NCBI GenBank assembly: GCA_012295275.1
Contig: CM022671.1
Span: 26,663,822-26,723,821, forward strand
Direction of reading: 5' to 3'
DNA from: Chrysomallon squamiferum
Lineage: Eukaryota; Mollusca; Gastropoda; Neomphalida; Peltospiridae
DNA length: 60,000 bases
The translations under genes were made by a program, and so were the position numbers. The first letter of the stretch is position 1, and every line of letters starts with the position of its first letter. The notes beneath the pieces are model-generated. The model had not been told where the DNA came from. It saw nothing but the letters and a program-made list of their open reading frames with translations, and searched no databases. Below are positions 25,851-38,780 of this stretch, piece after piece.

Positions 25851-26280
25851 CGACAATAAAGCGCAGCAAATCTCAGAAACTTGGACATTTATGGTCATAT
25901 CTCACACAGGCAAGATGAAATATAAAGACATTTAAAACACCATCTGTAGTGTGATACGAATTGGTCAGCACACATGATGGATAGATGACTGATAGTATTT
26001 ATACAGATGGTTCATTCATAGGCAGCAGGGATAGCCATGTTCCCCACTGGTTTATAAACAGGATCTCTGGTGCTTAGATACACATGTATTCCAGATACAT
26101 GCAATATGTCTGTCGTGGTATGTGCTGCTTTGACCTTTATGAACATGCTTACTTTGTGTATGAAATTGATGTGCTTCTTTGTAGCTAAGACCTTTTTCCA
26201 CTGATCATGTTAACAAAGGCAATGAGACTCATTATATCTTTAAAAAGGATAGTGGGAAAGGTGGAGTCATTGTGTGTTTC
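25850..26280. promoter_or_regulatory. Candidate conserved non-coding block
   Basis: About 430 bp of high-complexity sequence with E-box words (CATCTG, CAGATG) and a few CpGs, bounded by AT-rich sequence. The function is inferred. Confidence 0.28.
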
Positions 26281-26969
26281 CTGTTATAAATGTTTTTAGG
26301 ATTTTGAAAATTCTTTTTGTACACTTGCATCATCTGCAGCATCTTATACAGTCAGTCATATTACAAACATCTGATTTTTAAATGGCATGGTTCTTCTACT
26401 CCATTTTATGATCTTGTATTCAGGTGTATCTGTAAGTCACAAAGCTTTGAAATTTGAAGTGTATTATACAGCAGTGTAAAAACTTCATCATTTCATTTTT
26501 ATCATCACGTTTTATGTAAAATATATGAATTATGCCTGTCTTAAAAAATCTTATCGAAAATGTTTGAATTATCTCATAACAGTAAAAATTACAAAAGAGA
26601 ATTTCTACAAACAAAAGTTACAAAAGAGAATTTCTACAGACAAACAGTTTACATTGTACTGTTCACTCATGCTCCTTTGTGATTTTGAAAAGATAATGAA
26701 TCTATAAGAAATTTCCTGGCCTTATAAAGAATTCTATTAATATGAATCTGCAGCTTGGAACAATTTATGGATAAATATAGGATTAAAGAGAATGGAACAT
26801 ACAAAATCCATCTGAGATAAAAAGAAGTTCTCTGATTGATCTGTGTTATTACTATTCTGACTCATATGCAGTTCAGTAATCCACTGTAACTTTGTAATGA
26901 ATAGAAAGCAGTTATGTATCACATAGCCAGTTTGTATTTGACTTTGACTGTGTGTGTATCTGTCTGTAA

Positions 26970-27009
<40 letters not shown>

Positions 27010-27480
27010 TGTCAGTTGTGAAACATTGCTTAATTATGACTTGAGAGAGAAAAAGTTATTAACATCAACATGTATTTTTATCAAAGACAGGACAGTACAT
27101 TCCAAAACCTTGGATAGGTCATATATAGGATAGTGGTGAGGAATGGAAGAGTTATTAAAAATATGTTTGTTCTTACAGAGTAAGAATATTTCTGTAACAT
27201 AGTAAAAGCTGAGTACTTACACTAAGAAATGTTTATTGGATTTTCATTTCCATGGTTCTGTCATGCATGTCTTTTATTTTGTTTATACACTCCAGCCACA
27301 CAGTATTAACATTGTGATAATTATCTGGTAATGCATACAACCTTATGTGACACTGCTTTTATGTTGGATGATTTTACAACCCAGAGAGGGTGAAATCTGC
27401 AGTACTAAACTAGTTTATGTAAGTTACACAAGAAACAATGTCTGATCCCTGCAACCCTCTGTGTAGTTAAGATTACCATA
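26281..27480. other. Intronic DNA with TA microsatellite
   Basis: A 21-bp direct repeat (26589-26609 and 26618-26638, period 29) and a TA tract (26970-27005). No gene was seen. Confidence 0.55.
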
Positions 27481-27489
27481 GGAAACAGC

Positions 27490-27890
27490 AACTAAAGTAC
27501 AAAGGGTATGCGTAATTGGTGATTATTCAATTCTCTTTTTAACATGTCTGTGATAGGATTTGGAAGGGCAGCTGTTAAGATAACATGAGGTAAGAAATAC
27601 TTGAAATAAGCCACAGGCCATCTGTGTAATAAGTAATTAAAAGTGATGAAAGAGTCCCCATCAACAACCAAAGGTTTCATGTATATAAACAATGGGAGAT
27701 GGAACGAGGAAATGGAGAAATATTTTGCATGGCCGTACAAACACAGGTGTTGCATGAAACTGATAACTTTCACAGTTCCTTGTTTAAGCTGTACTGCCAA
27801 AGTCTCAATGATTATTTTCATTAGAGTTTTGCCCTCGAGAAATAAACTGCTAATTTTCATAAAATTGCTAATGCAAAGCAAAATGAATTA
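27490..27890. promoter_or_regulatory. Candidate conserved non-coding block with an open minus-strand frame
   Basis: Complex sequence with homeodomain-like words (GTAATTAAAAG at about 27631, CTAATTTTCAT). The minus-strand frame is open for 129 codons (27492-27881), the longest outside the plexin exons. It has no recognisable domain and a plus-strand frame overlaps it. At this base composition one such frame in 60 kb is not unexpected, so I favour non-coding. Confidence 0.28.
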
Positions 27891-28080
27891 ACAAATATTT
27901 GTTTAATGATACCCAACACATTTTATTCATGGTTTTCTGATTTCAAAGTTAACAAGTTTCTTTTTCTTGTATATGTATTTGTTTAATGATGATAATGAAA
28001 AAAAAAAAATCATGTCATCATTCTAATGAATACTCATTACTTTGGTATCTTTAATGCAGTGAATGAATAATAGTATTTTA

Positions 28081-28087
28081 ATAATGG

Positions 28088-28126
<39 letters not shown>
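28081..28126. repeat. (GATAAT)n/(ATA)n microsatellite
   Basis: The same hexanucleotide motif as at 17170-17213. Confidence 0.95.
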
Positions 28127-28199
28127 ACATTTAATTTGATGTGTATATTTTAAATTATAAAAACATGTCAGTATTTCATGGTTACAAATTATTTTTAAG

Positions 28200-28620
28200 A
28201 CGACAAACTTTAGCCACCGCAACAGGGCCTCTCATAAACTAAGACCCATCACGTTTATCAATAAGTTATGATGTGGCCTATGACTTTCAGAAGCATCAAA
28301 ATGCCTTTAGTTTTCCAGCATTTTGCTGCAGCATAATGCAGCGTTTTCCCCATGTCCCAAATGAATCAGAAGCCATTGCCATAAATTTCTTGTTTGTTCT
28401 ACAGCATGAAATGAAAATTGGCCACAATGCGTTAATTCTTCAACATCAATATTACAGTATTTATGACACCTTGTCAGCTGATGATTCAAAACGATATAAA
28501 TCAATGTGTCTAATTTGTATAATGTTGTTTACTGTGGAACATTCAATTAAAAGATGGTGCTGCCTGATCTCAATTATGCTGCGATGCTAGTTTACGATGA
28601 CCATAAGGTGGTTGAGGTCT
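28200..28620. promoter_or_regulatory. Candidate enhancer-like conserved block
   Basis: High-complexity sequence with clustered TALE/homeodomain and bHLH words, such as TGTCAGCTGATGATT (28472-28486), GCGTTAATTC and GTTTATCAATAAG. Flanked by AT-rich and T-rich low-complexity DNA. The function is inferred. Confidence 0.32.
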
Positions 28621-29555
28621 TTCTTTAATTTGGGGTTTTCTTTTTCTTTTTTCACTAATTTCCTTTTCTTTTTTTCTTTGTTTTTCTATCTATCTTTCTT
28701 TCTTATTTTCTCTTTTTATTGATTTGTTTTAATTTTAATTTTCTTTTTTAAAATTATGTATTTGAACTTTGATATATATAAAAAAAAAAAAAAAACTAAT
28801 TTAAAAATTATTATTATAAAACTGCTGAATCGTGGTTACTTTTATCTTGAATCAGCTAGAGTTAGGATGTTTCAGTGTGTGGCCTGGTTAAAAAGTCATT
28901 TTAACAATTTCCTTTCATTTTTTACAACATTTTAATGTAAAAATGATGTGTCATTTTGACATTATTTTCAAAAGACACTGCTACATATCAGCAGCAGCAA
29001 GGAATCTTTTATTTATATCCACAAATCATGTATATCCACCGGCCTTTGATAAGTTAGTTTTGTGCCAATGATTAGAAGAGGAAATCGTCAAATGAACATA
29101 TCAAGAAGGAAAAAAAATTATTCCTCGGAGAATAATTTATATGGTTTTTTAACCTATTCTGTAGATTAAATTACATAGCATTCAGTAAGCAATGCATTAT
29201 TTATCAAAAAAGAAGATTGTTTTACTTGTGTCAACTATGAACAGGAAATCAATATCTTCTGATACATCTGTGGAGTTCAGTGGTTGGAACTGGTCTTCAG
29301 TGATGTTTTTTTACATCTACTTGTTTCAAGTGACGAGAAGAATATTTCAAAAAGTTACAACCAGTATATCACCTAACAGACACTCTTTAGAAATGTACAG
29401 ACAGCTTTATACTTCGGTTATTCAACTATTGATACTCATTTTGCATGGCTTAAATCACTTGCCAAATTTTGTTAAGTCATGTTCATGTAAACTGAATAGC
29501 TGAGGAATGTGTGGGTGATCTACTCTACACCTAACACACTTCTTTCTTTTTCTTT
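28621..29555. other. AT-rich intronic DNA
   Basis: T-rich and A-rich low-complexity sequence, then moderately complex DNA at 29190-29500 with a 103-codon plus-strand frame lacking recognisable domains. Confidence 0.5.
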
Positions 29556-29559
29556 TTTT

Positions 29560-29900
29560 TTACCCTTTGTACGAACAGCAGGTTTACATGTACAAGCGAA
29601 GAGAACCATCTACCTTTCTATGTAGGAAATAATCATTTGATCTTCTCCAAATAAGCATGGTGATATTGTGTACACAAATACCTGTGCATTATGTGTGTGT
29701 GCTGTGTGTCAGGTCTGGTTTCTCTGTTGGCTGTCCAGTCACCGGATACATTGTGTGAGAGATCTCATCTTGCAGATGTTTCTGTTTGGCCCACACAGAT
29801 TGTATACACAGAGCAAGTCAGGTTACCAAACACTGAAACACCTTTCTTCCATCCACTAGCCATCACTGCCATGGCCAGAACAAATGGCTTTGTCTGAAGG
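29560..29900. promoter_or_regulatory. Candidate conserved non-coding block
   Basis: Less AT-rich sequence that includes a GT-like patch at 29689-29710. Two overlapping plus-strand frames are open but unrecognisable. Confidence 0.25.
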
Positions 29901-30735
29901 CTTCAAACAAGACCTAACACTATAATAGTTGTGTTCTGTGCTTAAGAGATCTTTTTTTTTTTTTTTTGCTTCTGAAGTTTAAAACATTTCAATGAATTTT
30001 GAACTCCTTTTTGTTAAATCTCTTTGATTTGTAATAGATGTGAAGTCTAAAACATTTCATGTTTAAATTATTACTGTAAAAGTCCATATCATCATTCTGA
30101 ATTGTGACATAAAATCTAAATTTTCAGCCCCACTTTTTATATCAGTTCCCTGAAGTTTAAGCTATTGTTTCAATATATAAATAACATCTCTGTAGTAGAA
30201 GACTGTAGGAAAAATTGTTTTTGTGACATTCGAAATTCTTTCCCCTGAAGTTTGAATAATATATTTGAAGTTTCAAAACAAGTTTATTCATGGGAAATAC
30301 TAACTAAATGAAACTTATTAAAATAATTTAAAAAAAAAACTAAACTTTATTGTACATAATACATATATATATGTATAAATGAGTTGGTTTCTCTTTAATA
30401 TAATGCATTAACAAAGAAATGTGAGAAGGACAATCAGCCTGAATCAAGTTTCATTATTTCTAAGAAGTAATTAACTAATTTTAAGTCAAGCTTTTTTGAA
30501 AATGTACCTAATTAATGTAAATTTCTCACCTGTCATCCTTGCACGTACAGGTAACAATTAACTGTTTTATCACCATCATCACCAAATAAAATTGATACAA
30601 CACACATTTCACACACACTGTGATACAAACAGATTTCATAGTAACTTTTCTAGTTTTACCTCACTAATTACAACCCAGCTTCATTTTACTCAGCTTACAT
30701 AATCCTGCCTGTATTTTTTCTTACATAAGCTAATT
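29901..30735. other. Intronic DNA with scattered CTGAAGTTT words
   Basis: CTGAAGTTTAA-like words recur at about 29973, 30040, 30151, 30245 and 30267, hinting at another very diverged repeat. Otherwise AT-rich. Confidence 0.35.
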
Positions 30736-31020
30736 TAGGAGTTTAATGATTGAAGAGTTTGCTTTATATGTGCCGAGTGGAACAGCTAGTTAGCAATGTC
30801 CTTGATTTCCTGCATGGACTAATTTACCATTTGATACATGCTCTTTTCCAATTTGCAACCATTTCCTTGTGCTGTCAGTATCATGTGTTGGCCACAGACT
30901 GCAAGGAAGTGCAGAGCGAGATAAAACTTTGTAATGGATGGCACGAATCTGTCTAAAGAACTCGCCACTGGTTTGTTTGGTTTCTGTATCATGTCTAGAG
31001 TGACAGGAAGCCATGTTACA
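30735..31020. promoter_or_regulatory. Candidate conserved non-coding block
   Basis: Compact, complex sequence open on both strands over about 70 codons. No coding assignment can be supported. Confidence 0.25.
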
Positions 31021-31456
31021 AGCAGAATTGATTTTAACTATTTCATTATGTCATCTTGAATTTTTCACATTTAAATTCTTATCATGTGGCATTTTTTTAA
31101 GGATATGTTTTAGATTATTGTCTGTGGACTGTGACATATCTTTACTGTATAACAGATCAGTATTGATTATATGTGTTTAAATATATATGTTAAAGAACTG
31201 CTAAACATGTTCAATAAAAATTAATCCAATTCTTCAAATAGCTTCTAAATATTAAAATGTATGTGCTTTGCGATATTATTATTAATGACTGACAATTAAT
31301 AATCAGTCATTGTTTATGCAAAATAATTTATTTTTATTAGATACATGCATAAATAATTATATTTACTAATTTTAATATAAAATCTTTTAAAATATTGAAA
31401 ACATGAAATATATTAATCTCTGCATTTCCCAAACAAATCATTTTTAAAGCTTCCAA

Positions 31457-31487
<31 letters not shown>

Positions 31488-32930
31488 TTTTAGAAACCAG
31501 TGTGATCATATTATAGGAAGCTCTATTCCAGTTCCTTCATTGAGCATAATAATTTAATTAAGTAAATTGCATCTTTTTCTTTTTGTGTTTCAAATATATG
31601 ATGCACATTATCTGCTTGGACTGACAACACACCAATCACTTGCTTAATGTTCTCTTCAAACCAGCACTGTACAAAACGATACATAAACCAGAGTTAGCTG
31701 GAACGAAGGCAAGAACAAAATAACACATCAAGTGAGAGCCAGGACAAGAAGCTTACTTTCAACTGCATGTTGTGAATGCTTCAGTGGCCAGTTCTTCGTG
31801 TCACCGTGCCTCGAAGCTAAGGATTTCACAACTTGTGAGCTTAGTTAATCAGAATGGGTCAAGTGTGTGTATTTTATGGTGAATCTTTTATTTTTTTGTT
31901 CTATTAGATTTTTTTTTCCTCGCAAAAGGGAAGGAAAATGTTTTTTCTAGTATGACAGATTAGACTAATGTTTTGCTGCTGGCTGTAATTTTTTTGTTGT
32001 TGTCGTATTATTGATTGTGTTTTATTGTCCCTTCCTGTGGATATAGACTTGGTGATGCCATGCAGGGGCAGTTCTGTAGTCAAACATCTTTGAGAGGTGA
32101 AGAAGCAGGATCTCTATTTTCTCTCTCTCTTTGTCTGTTTTTCTCTCATTCATTAACAAGGAAGTATGAAATCAGAAATCTGTTTTATCATTCTTTAGTT
32201 CAAATTTCTTTCTTTTCTTGTTTTCTTCCTCTTTTTCTCTTCTTCCTTTTCTCTCCTCTCACTTTATCTTTCTTTTTCTCTGTGTTTCAGTCTCATTTTT
32301 TCAGATAAAAGCATCGACAGCAGGTGGTAACAAATTAAACAATCCGTATTTCTGCCACTGAGTTTGAATCTGTTGAAACTTTAGGATTTACATTGGGAAC
32401 CACGCCAGGATTTGATTTGATTTCATTTTATTTTATTGTTTTGAATATTTTTTTTTATACTCAGGGTTATTGAAGAAAGATTTCAGAAAGATTTCAGTTT
32501 TCTAACACGTTAATTTTGTTTTGAAATTTTCTCTCACTAAATATAAGTTAAAAGAAGAGAAAAACAATTTAAAAAGATAAAAATTTTAGAGGTGATATGC
32601 TGAAGAAAGTCTGAAATGGAATATCTGAATGAGGCTACGTGCACAGTTACATAATAGCACCTCAACTTTAGAAGAACATTTTTCATTTAGTGTTTTCAAC
32701 AGCCTTAACCTGGCATGATTTCAATTAGGGTGATAAATAAATCCAAAAAAAAAAAAATCTGAAAAAATCTTTTGACAAAAGTTTGTTCATTATGTGACTG
32801 GAATTCAGCCAACTGTTTGCTTGTTCCCACGAAAATCAAGTTATAGGCAAACCAGAAAAACAACAACAAAATAAAACCTAAAGGTTTCTTCATATTCAAA
32901 TGCAAATTGTTTTGCTATTTTAATACGTTA
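31021..32930. other. Intronic DNA, mixed complexity
   Basis: Contains a 9-bp inverted repeat (31284-31311), a poly-T run (31459-31482), a moderately complex patch at 31600-31870 and CT-rich pyrimidine sequence at 32115-32300. Confidence 0.5.
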
Positions 32931-32934
32931 CTCT

Positions 32935-34590
32935 TCAGCTCTGTTTTATGAGCTCCCACCCACCCAGAGAGCGATAATGCACAACCTTTTCACAAAGAAG
33001 TCGTGCAGAATTTTAGGAATTCACTGTTAGTAGATTTAGTAACACAGGTGTGATAGAGGTACAATTGCTTGCCAGAAATATTAGCAACCGTCTTCAAGTG
33101 CAGTTTTGTTTTTTAACTTTCTCTGCTGCAGTGTGAAAAGAATCAGAAAAACAATACTGCTGTATTATATATATGCAGGTATAGAAATTCATTTAGCAGG
33201 AGCTGTTTGTTATTTTTTTTAACAGAATATTTGTTTTTACTTTGGAAACCTGCCATGAACTGAAACTCAGTGTTTGAACTCAAGTTTCTAAGCTATTTTT
33301 TTTATGATGCTACCTGATAAATTATTATTATTATTTTTTTTTTTTTACATAGAATTAAATTCACTGTGCAGTATTTTTAAGATTTAAATTTAGCAACGGT
33401 TCAAGCATGACTCCAAGGGTGTGAATTCCTAGAAAATATATTAGTGTTTGTTATCTTAGAATTCAGTCAGCATAAGAAAACAAATGTTTCTGTCAGTGTG
33501 TCAGTAACAAAGCTTCGTGGCATTTTTCACATTTGTAGTCTGTATTTGCCACAGTAGATGTATTTTCCTCATTGGTTAAGTACTCAACTGAGGTAAAATG
33601 GGTTGCAGGATCTATTCTTGCTGTAGCTGTCATTGTACTATTTCTGATTAGTTAAAGACACGTGACATGTATCTCCAGGTTTATCATATTACCTGATTTT
33701 TTTAGTGTGAGAAATTTGCTTATGCAGCCAGTGATAACAGAACAAGATTTTTCTTGTATACTGTCATAAAATATCTTTAAGCAATCATTTTTTTAATTCA
33801 AAAATTCATTTCTTATTTTTTGTTTATTTATTTATTCATATGTTAATTTGACTAGTCAAATTTAAGTCCTTACTCATATATAAAAATATTCATAATTATA
33901 AATGATGTTGTGAAAAAAAGTAAAGTACAATTATAGACCCTGTTTTCAGTATTGTTCAAAACAATTGTCAACCATTAATGATTTATTGTACATAACAATT
34001 GTGTAATACAAATAATAATGCCTCAGAATGCTATTAAATTGTAATAAAAATCTCTGTTCTTAGTAATTGAATGTATCGGAGTAATAGGTAGTAAATTTAT
34101 GTGGCATGTCACTGTTAATGTTGTGACATGGAGGAATAATTTGTGAGTAAAATTTAAAATAAAATTGTGTTAAAGCTATCACCATAATGGACAAAGAATG
34201 GGAAAATAAATATATACAAATTAAAATTTGTATTTCTTGCAAAAAAAATTATTCCCTGAAGCAAAAGCAATAGATTTAACATGAAATTGCAAGTAAAGGG
34301 GAAAAAAAAGTAAAAACTAAAAAAAAAAAAAAAAAAAAATTACATTAAATGGTTTAAAATCATTATCAAAATATCTAGTTTTATTTAATTTGGCTTCTTC
34401 TGACCAAGTTAATTTGTAAAAGTATTAGTCTTCAAAATTTTAAAATAAAAACACACTACTTCCTCATATTCATTTTTTTATTTTATTTGATGTGTTAGAA
34501 AGAAAAAGAGAAAGAATGAGAGGATAGGACAGAGAGAGAGACAGAATTTTCTTAGTATTTATATTAAAAAAAAGCTACATTCAAATACTA
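32935..34590. other. Intronic DNA, mixed complexity
   Basis: 32935-33115 and 33450-33760 are moderately complex, and the second holds a weak tRNA-like patch near 33572. An 18-bp palindrome is at 33845-33862. The rest is AT-rich with a poly-A run at 34320-34339. Confidence 0.45.
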
Positions 34591-34599
34591 TCAGATTAT

Positions 34600-35060
34600 T
34601 TGTTAAAGACTCATTATTGTATCAAATGCCATTAAGTCTATTTACCACACTGTATTCTGCCTGTATAATATAGCGTGTGATCAACTGTAACTGAAATTGA
34701 TTTTCAAACAAGCCATTTTAAAACAAAATGACAGCTCCTGCTACCCTGCAATCTGCCATATGTTGTTTTAATAAAATCCTACAGTCAGTAATGATAAAAT
34801 AATTGTTACTCTCTCCACTGGAATATTACCTGATGCTGAGAGCTGAAGCTACAACAGATCAAACTGAGATTACAAGCCATAAATTAAGACCATTATGGCC
34901 CATGCACTCATCGGAAGGCTGAAAATTCAATATTTTTCATATCGTTTGATTTTCTGCCAGAAGCAATGAGCAGGTGTTCTATGGCAAGGGCTATTGTCCC
35001 CAGTAGAAAATGTTGACAGATTCGAGTTCCTGGTTTTAAAGAAAAACCATTTGCTAAAGG
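34600..35060. promoter_or_regulatory. Candidate conserved non-coding block
   Basis: Complex, non-repetitive sequence with TGACAGCTCCTGC (about 34728) and CATCGG/CATATCG words. Bounded on the right by poly-T runs (35151-35176). Confidence 0.28.
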
Positions 35061-35179
35061 CTCTTTTTTTTGTCTTCTGAACATCTTTGACACTTCAGAA
35101 CTGGATTTCTGTCCTCATAGACACTGTGTTCTTGGTTTTAAGTTGTTCTTTTTTTTTTTTTTTCTTTTTTTTTTTTTCT

Positions 35180-35650
35180 CAGAAAATTTTCTTTTGGCAC
35201 ATGGCTAGATGTTAATGCTGTCCCATCTGCTGTAACTACTCCAATGTGGGCCTTGTTAGCCATTTGGTTTGTAATCAGGTCTGAGAGTTGACAGGACTTG
35301 GTCACAAAGACATCACATGACGTGATTAATTCTGAGTTGTTACATGATCATCTTACATGTTTCAGTCTGTCTGAGCAGTGAAGATCTTGCTCTGTTCTCT
35401 AGTCCACAACATAATCTCATTACATCTCAATGCTTGGCTTGGTCTAGCTCTTTGGTAAAGAGATGTGTGAAATGTAAAAAGGTCACGAGATCATGCTTTG
35501 ATGGGCTGAAATGATGATTTCTTAGTTGATCATCTTATTGGCCTGCGGCTGCATTTAGAAAGGCTCCTGTGTCCAAAGAATGGGTGTGATATAAGTTTAA
35601 AATCAATTATAGCCATCTGGGCTATTAGTTGTTTTAATCAATTTTTTAAT
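35180..35650. promoter_or_regulatory. Candidate conserved non-coding block
   Basis: Complex sequence rich in CANNTG E-boxes (CATCTG, CACATG) and containing CACATGACGTGATTAATTC (about 35314-35332), where an E-box, an ACGT core and a homeodomain word lie together. The function is inferred. Confidence 0.3.
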
Positions 35651-35840
35651 CAATTGTGATAGCCTCGCAGTATATATATCAAAGAATGTTTCAAACTGAT
35701 AACTTCATAATGTACATGCAATCTTTGTGGGTTTTTGATTGTTTTATTTCATTTTATTTATAATTTTTTTTTTTTTTTTTTTAATCAAGCATTTCTATTC
35801 TAATTTTACATAATATTCCAAGCTGCTATTTTCTGCTTCA

Positions 35841-35885
35841 AATAAAATAAAACAAAACAAAACAAAACAAAACAAAACAAAACAA
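35841..35885. repeat. (AAAAC)n pentanucleotide repeat
   Basis: About seven AAAAC units preceded by AAAAT units. Confidence 0.97.
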
Positions 35886-36028
35886 CATGTAACTAGAAGT
35901 ATCTTGTAAGAAAGTCTACCCTAACAAATCATGTCATTACACAGAAATATTTCTATTCACAATAGTTCATCATTCAGTCTTTACACATGGGCCAAATAAT
36001 AAATTAAAATTCAGTTGATTTTAATTTT

Positions 36029-36062
<34 letters not shown>

Positions 36063-38150
36063 CTAAATTTAATGACTCAACTAGCAATGATATGTTTTAC
36101 TCTGTCACAAATGAGAACAGTTTATATATTGTGTATTATCTTTTTGCAGTGACATTTAACTTACTGGAAACCTGATACTGCAGACAGAGGAAGTGACAGG
36201 TGAGCCTTTATATGCTTTTCTTCACTTCATTTAATAAAATTACATTGTTTAGCATTGTATTTTTTTGTTTATTTTAGACAGCTGATTTATGTTTGCTTTT
36301 TATTTATTTTTTTCTTATTTTTCCTGTCCATTCTTTTTATAGCTCACACTTTTTTTTTTTTTTTTTTTTTTTCTATTCTTTCTTTTTTTCTGCCTTTTTC
36401 TCATTCATTCCTTCTTTAATTTCTTTCATTCTTTATTTCTTCTTCTCCATTTTTGGAAAAGGTGTTATAAAACATACAGCTGCAGTCCTACATGAAAATA
36501 ACACTGAATAATTTGTAACAATATAAAAAATAACAAAAAACATTCACACTTTTATATTTAGAAATTATATTTACTTTGTTACATTCACAAAAACTAATGT
36601 CTGCATGAAATACGCTGAAATCTGTTTACATGTTTCTATCAACAAGCTTGGTCACCTTTTTTTTTTTTTTTTTTATCTTCCCAAAATGACTTTAATATTG
36701 TCACACCTACAGATTTTCTTGACACATTGCTTCAATTTTAGTCATTCTGCTGTCACCTGCTAAAGCTGTTATATTTCACTCCATGTTTTATTGCTTCATT
36801 TTTTTTAAAAAAAAGGAGAGAGAAAAATAAACTTTGCGTCACTATTAAAATACCAGACATATCACTGCTAATGTGAACAATTGTTTGACTGGCCTATATA
36901 TCTTCTTTCATCCACCAGCTGTAATGAATAAGGTTTTTCTGTCCTAATTAACTAATATCTTAAGTATAAATTATCAGTTTTTGTCTTCAAGGATTATATT
37001 AGCCATGTGACATTATCAGTCATTTTGGCTGCATCAGCTGCTTTTAGACCTTATTACATGATTATATAAAAACAATCGTTGGTCTCTTTTATATTGTACG
37101 TCAGTGAATAGTCCATATTGCATGTTCATTTCGATCAAACAAAATTTTTGAAAAAAGTGGTATCCAGCTTAATGCAGTTTCCATTATAGACTTAACATGT
37201 ACAACTGGTTTTAAATTAGGGGTGTAATAAACTTTATATTGTATGACTACATGGACATTAAACAATCCATGCGTGACTGGATGCTGTATGTTAATCACAC
37301 CACATTCTTGTGGCTTGGAGAGTCTCAAAATCCTTGCTTCCCTGTGTGTATCAAGTGTCAGAAAATTGTTGTGGTCACCATAAAAAACAGGACCAATAAA
37401 AGGGTAAACTCTAAATAAACCTGTGGGCATGGAAACGGGCGTTGTTTAATAAGTATTGTTTTGTGATGTTTGACCCTAAAAGAATGAGTGATAATGTTGA
37501 ATGTTTAATGTGATAATGTTAAAGGGGTTTTTTAGTGTTTTTTTTTTTTTTTTCCAGTTTTGTTGTAAAAAGCAATATGAATAAAAAGTTTGAAATTTCA
37601 TTTGTTTATATACAACATGGTTTTTTTTTATTAATTTATTTTGTTAGATAAAGATGTAAAAATGTTTCAGTGTCAGGCTATTCATTTGTAAGTGTGACTG
37701 ACCATTATACTATACAGTTAAGTAACTTTCAGTGTTGATGTTAAAATGTCTGTTGTGTGAAAACATGTACGATAATAAATGGATTTATCTTTAGCATTTT
37801 TGAGTGTTTGAGTCTGTCATGCATTGGATTATTGTCCCATTCCTGACAGAGTTCCAATTTTGACTTGCCAAAGGACATGGCTTATATTTAACAGTGTAAA
37901 GGATCTTGTTACATATTACAGGTTTTGTTTTGACTTGTTATAATTATTAACATGAGATATTGTTTAATATCAATTAATTTATTCAATCATTGTATCTTAA
38001 AATAAAACCTAAAATATACATGTTCATCATTAGTTTTACTGACAGAAATAATTCTAAATATAGAACTTGGAATTTTTTTTTAAAACTATACAATTTATAT
38101 ATAATATCATAAATGAATTTAGATCAATTAGTCAATGATATGTTTATGAA
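35886..38150. other. AT-rich intronic DNA with one open minus-strand frame
   Basis: Poly-T runs (36031-36062, 36350-36371, 36657-36674). 36960-37440 is more complex and carries a 109-codon minus-strand frame (37101-37430) with no recognised domain and no clear acceptor. Confidence 0.45.
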
Positions 38151-38159
38151 TAAAGATAG

Positions 38160-38780
38160 ACACTAGCATAACCAAATGTGTCATACACCTGTCACACAGT
38201 GTTTACTGAAAACACTTATCCCATGGTGATTAACACAATGAGCACCAATAGAAATTTGCTATTCTAGCACTTAGAAGATGAGGCCCCATTTATCCCTTCT
38301 ACATTTCCCTGACTGAGTGACACACAATGCTATCTGTCAATCAATGTCACCTATTCCATAGGAATCTAAATCGGTCTGAGCTAAATAAAACATTCATTTG
38401 CCATAGACTGGGCTAATGAGGAAAATTGCATGCATTCATTCAGACTACTCAGAGCAAGTGTTTGATAAACCAACAGTGTGTGATACTAAGCAAGGCAGGA
38501 TGTCATCCACTCTGCAAGCCAGCTGTTAGCTGTAAACGTTACTGCTTTTGTTTTAAGCGTTGTCTTCTTCCTTGGACAATCAGGTAATTAAAACAGGTGG
38601 AGTCACTTATATTCCCAGTCACTCAGTGGGGTCTTCTTTATTGTGATAATTATTTAGATGTTAGTTGGGTAACTCGTCTTAATGGCCTGCTTTGAAAGCT
38701 TAATGGTCTGTATTGATCATTTGCACATTTATTTCACAATCAGCAAAGACTGTATATCACTTCCACTTTTTTCGTTTTTG
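38160..38780. promoter_or_regulatory. Strong candidate enhancer-like conserved block
   Basis: About 600 bp of high-complexity sequence dense in developmental factor words: TGTCAATCA (PBX/MEIS-like, 38335-38343), ATTGCATGCATTCATT (POU-like, about 38425), CAGGTAATTAAAACAGGTGG (homeodomain plus E-box/ZEB, 38581-38600) and TTATTGTGATAATTATTTA (SOX/homeodomain, 38639-38657). It is sharply bounded by AT-rich DNA. Enhancer function is inferred from this composition. Confidence 0.4.

Noticed and set aside
27492-27881. 129-codon minus-strand open frame
   Set aside because: Longest non-plexin frame, but with no domain, no splice support and an overlapping plus-strand frame. By rough expectation from base composition, about one frame of this size in 60 kb is unsurprising.
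33565-33625. tRNA-like ATTGGTTAAGTACTC...GGATCTATTC
   Set aside because: Only vaguely SINE-like, and the B box does not match well enough.
37101-37430. 109-codon minus-strand open frame
   Set aside because: No recognisable family, no acceptor near the start, and a stop a few codons upstream. Left unassigned.
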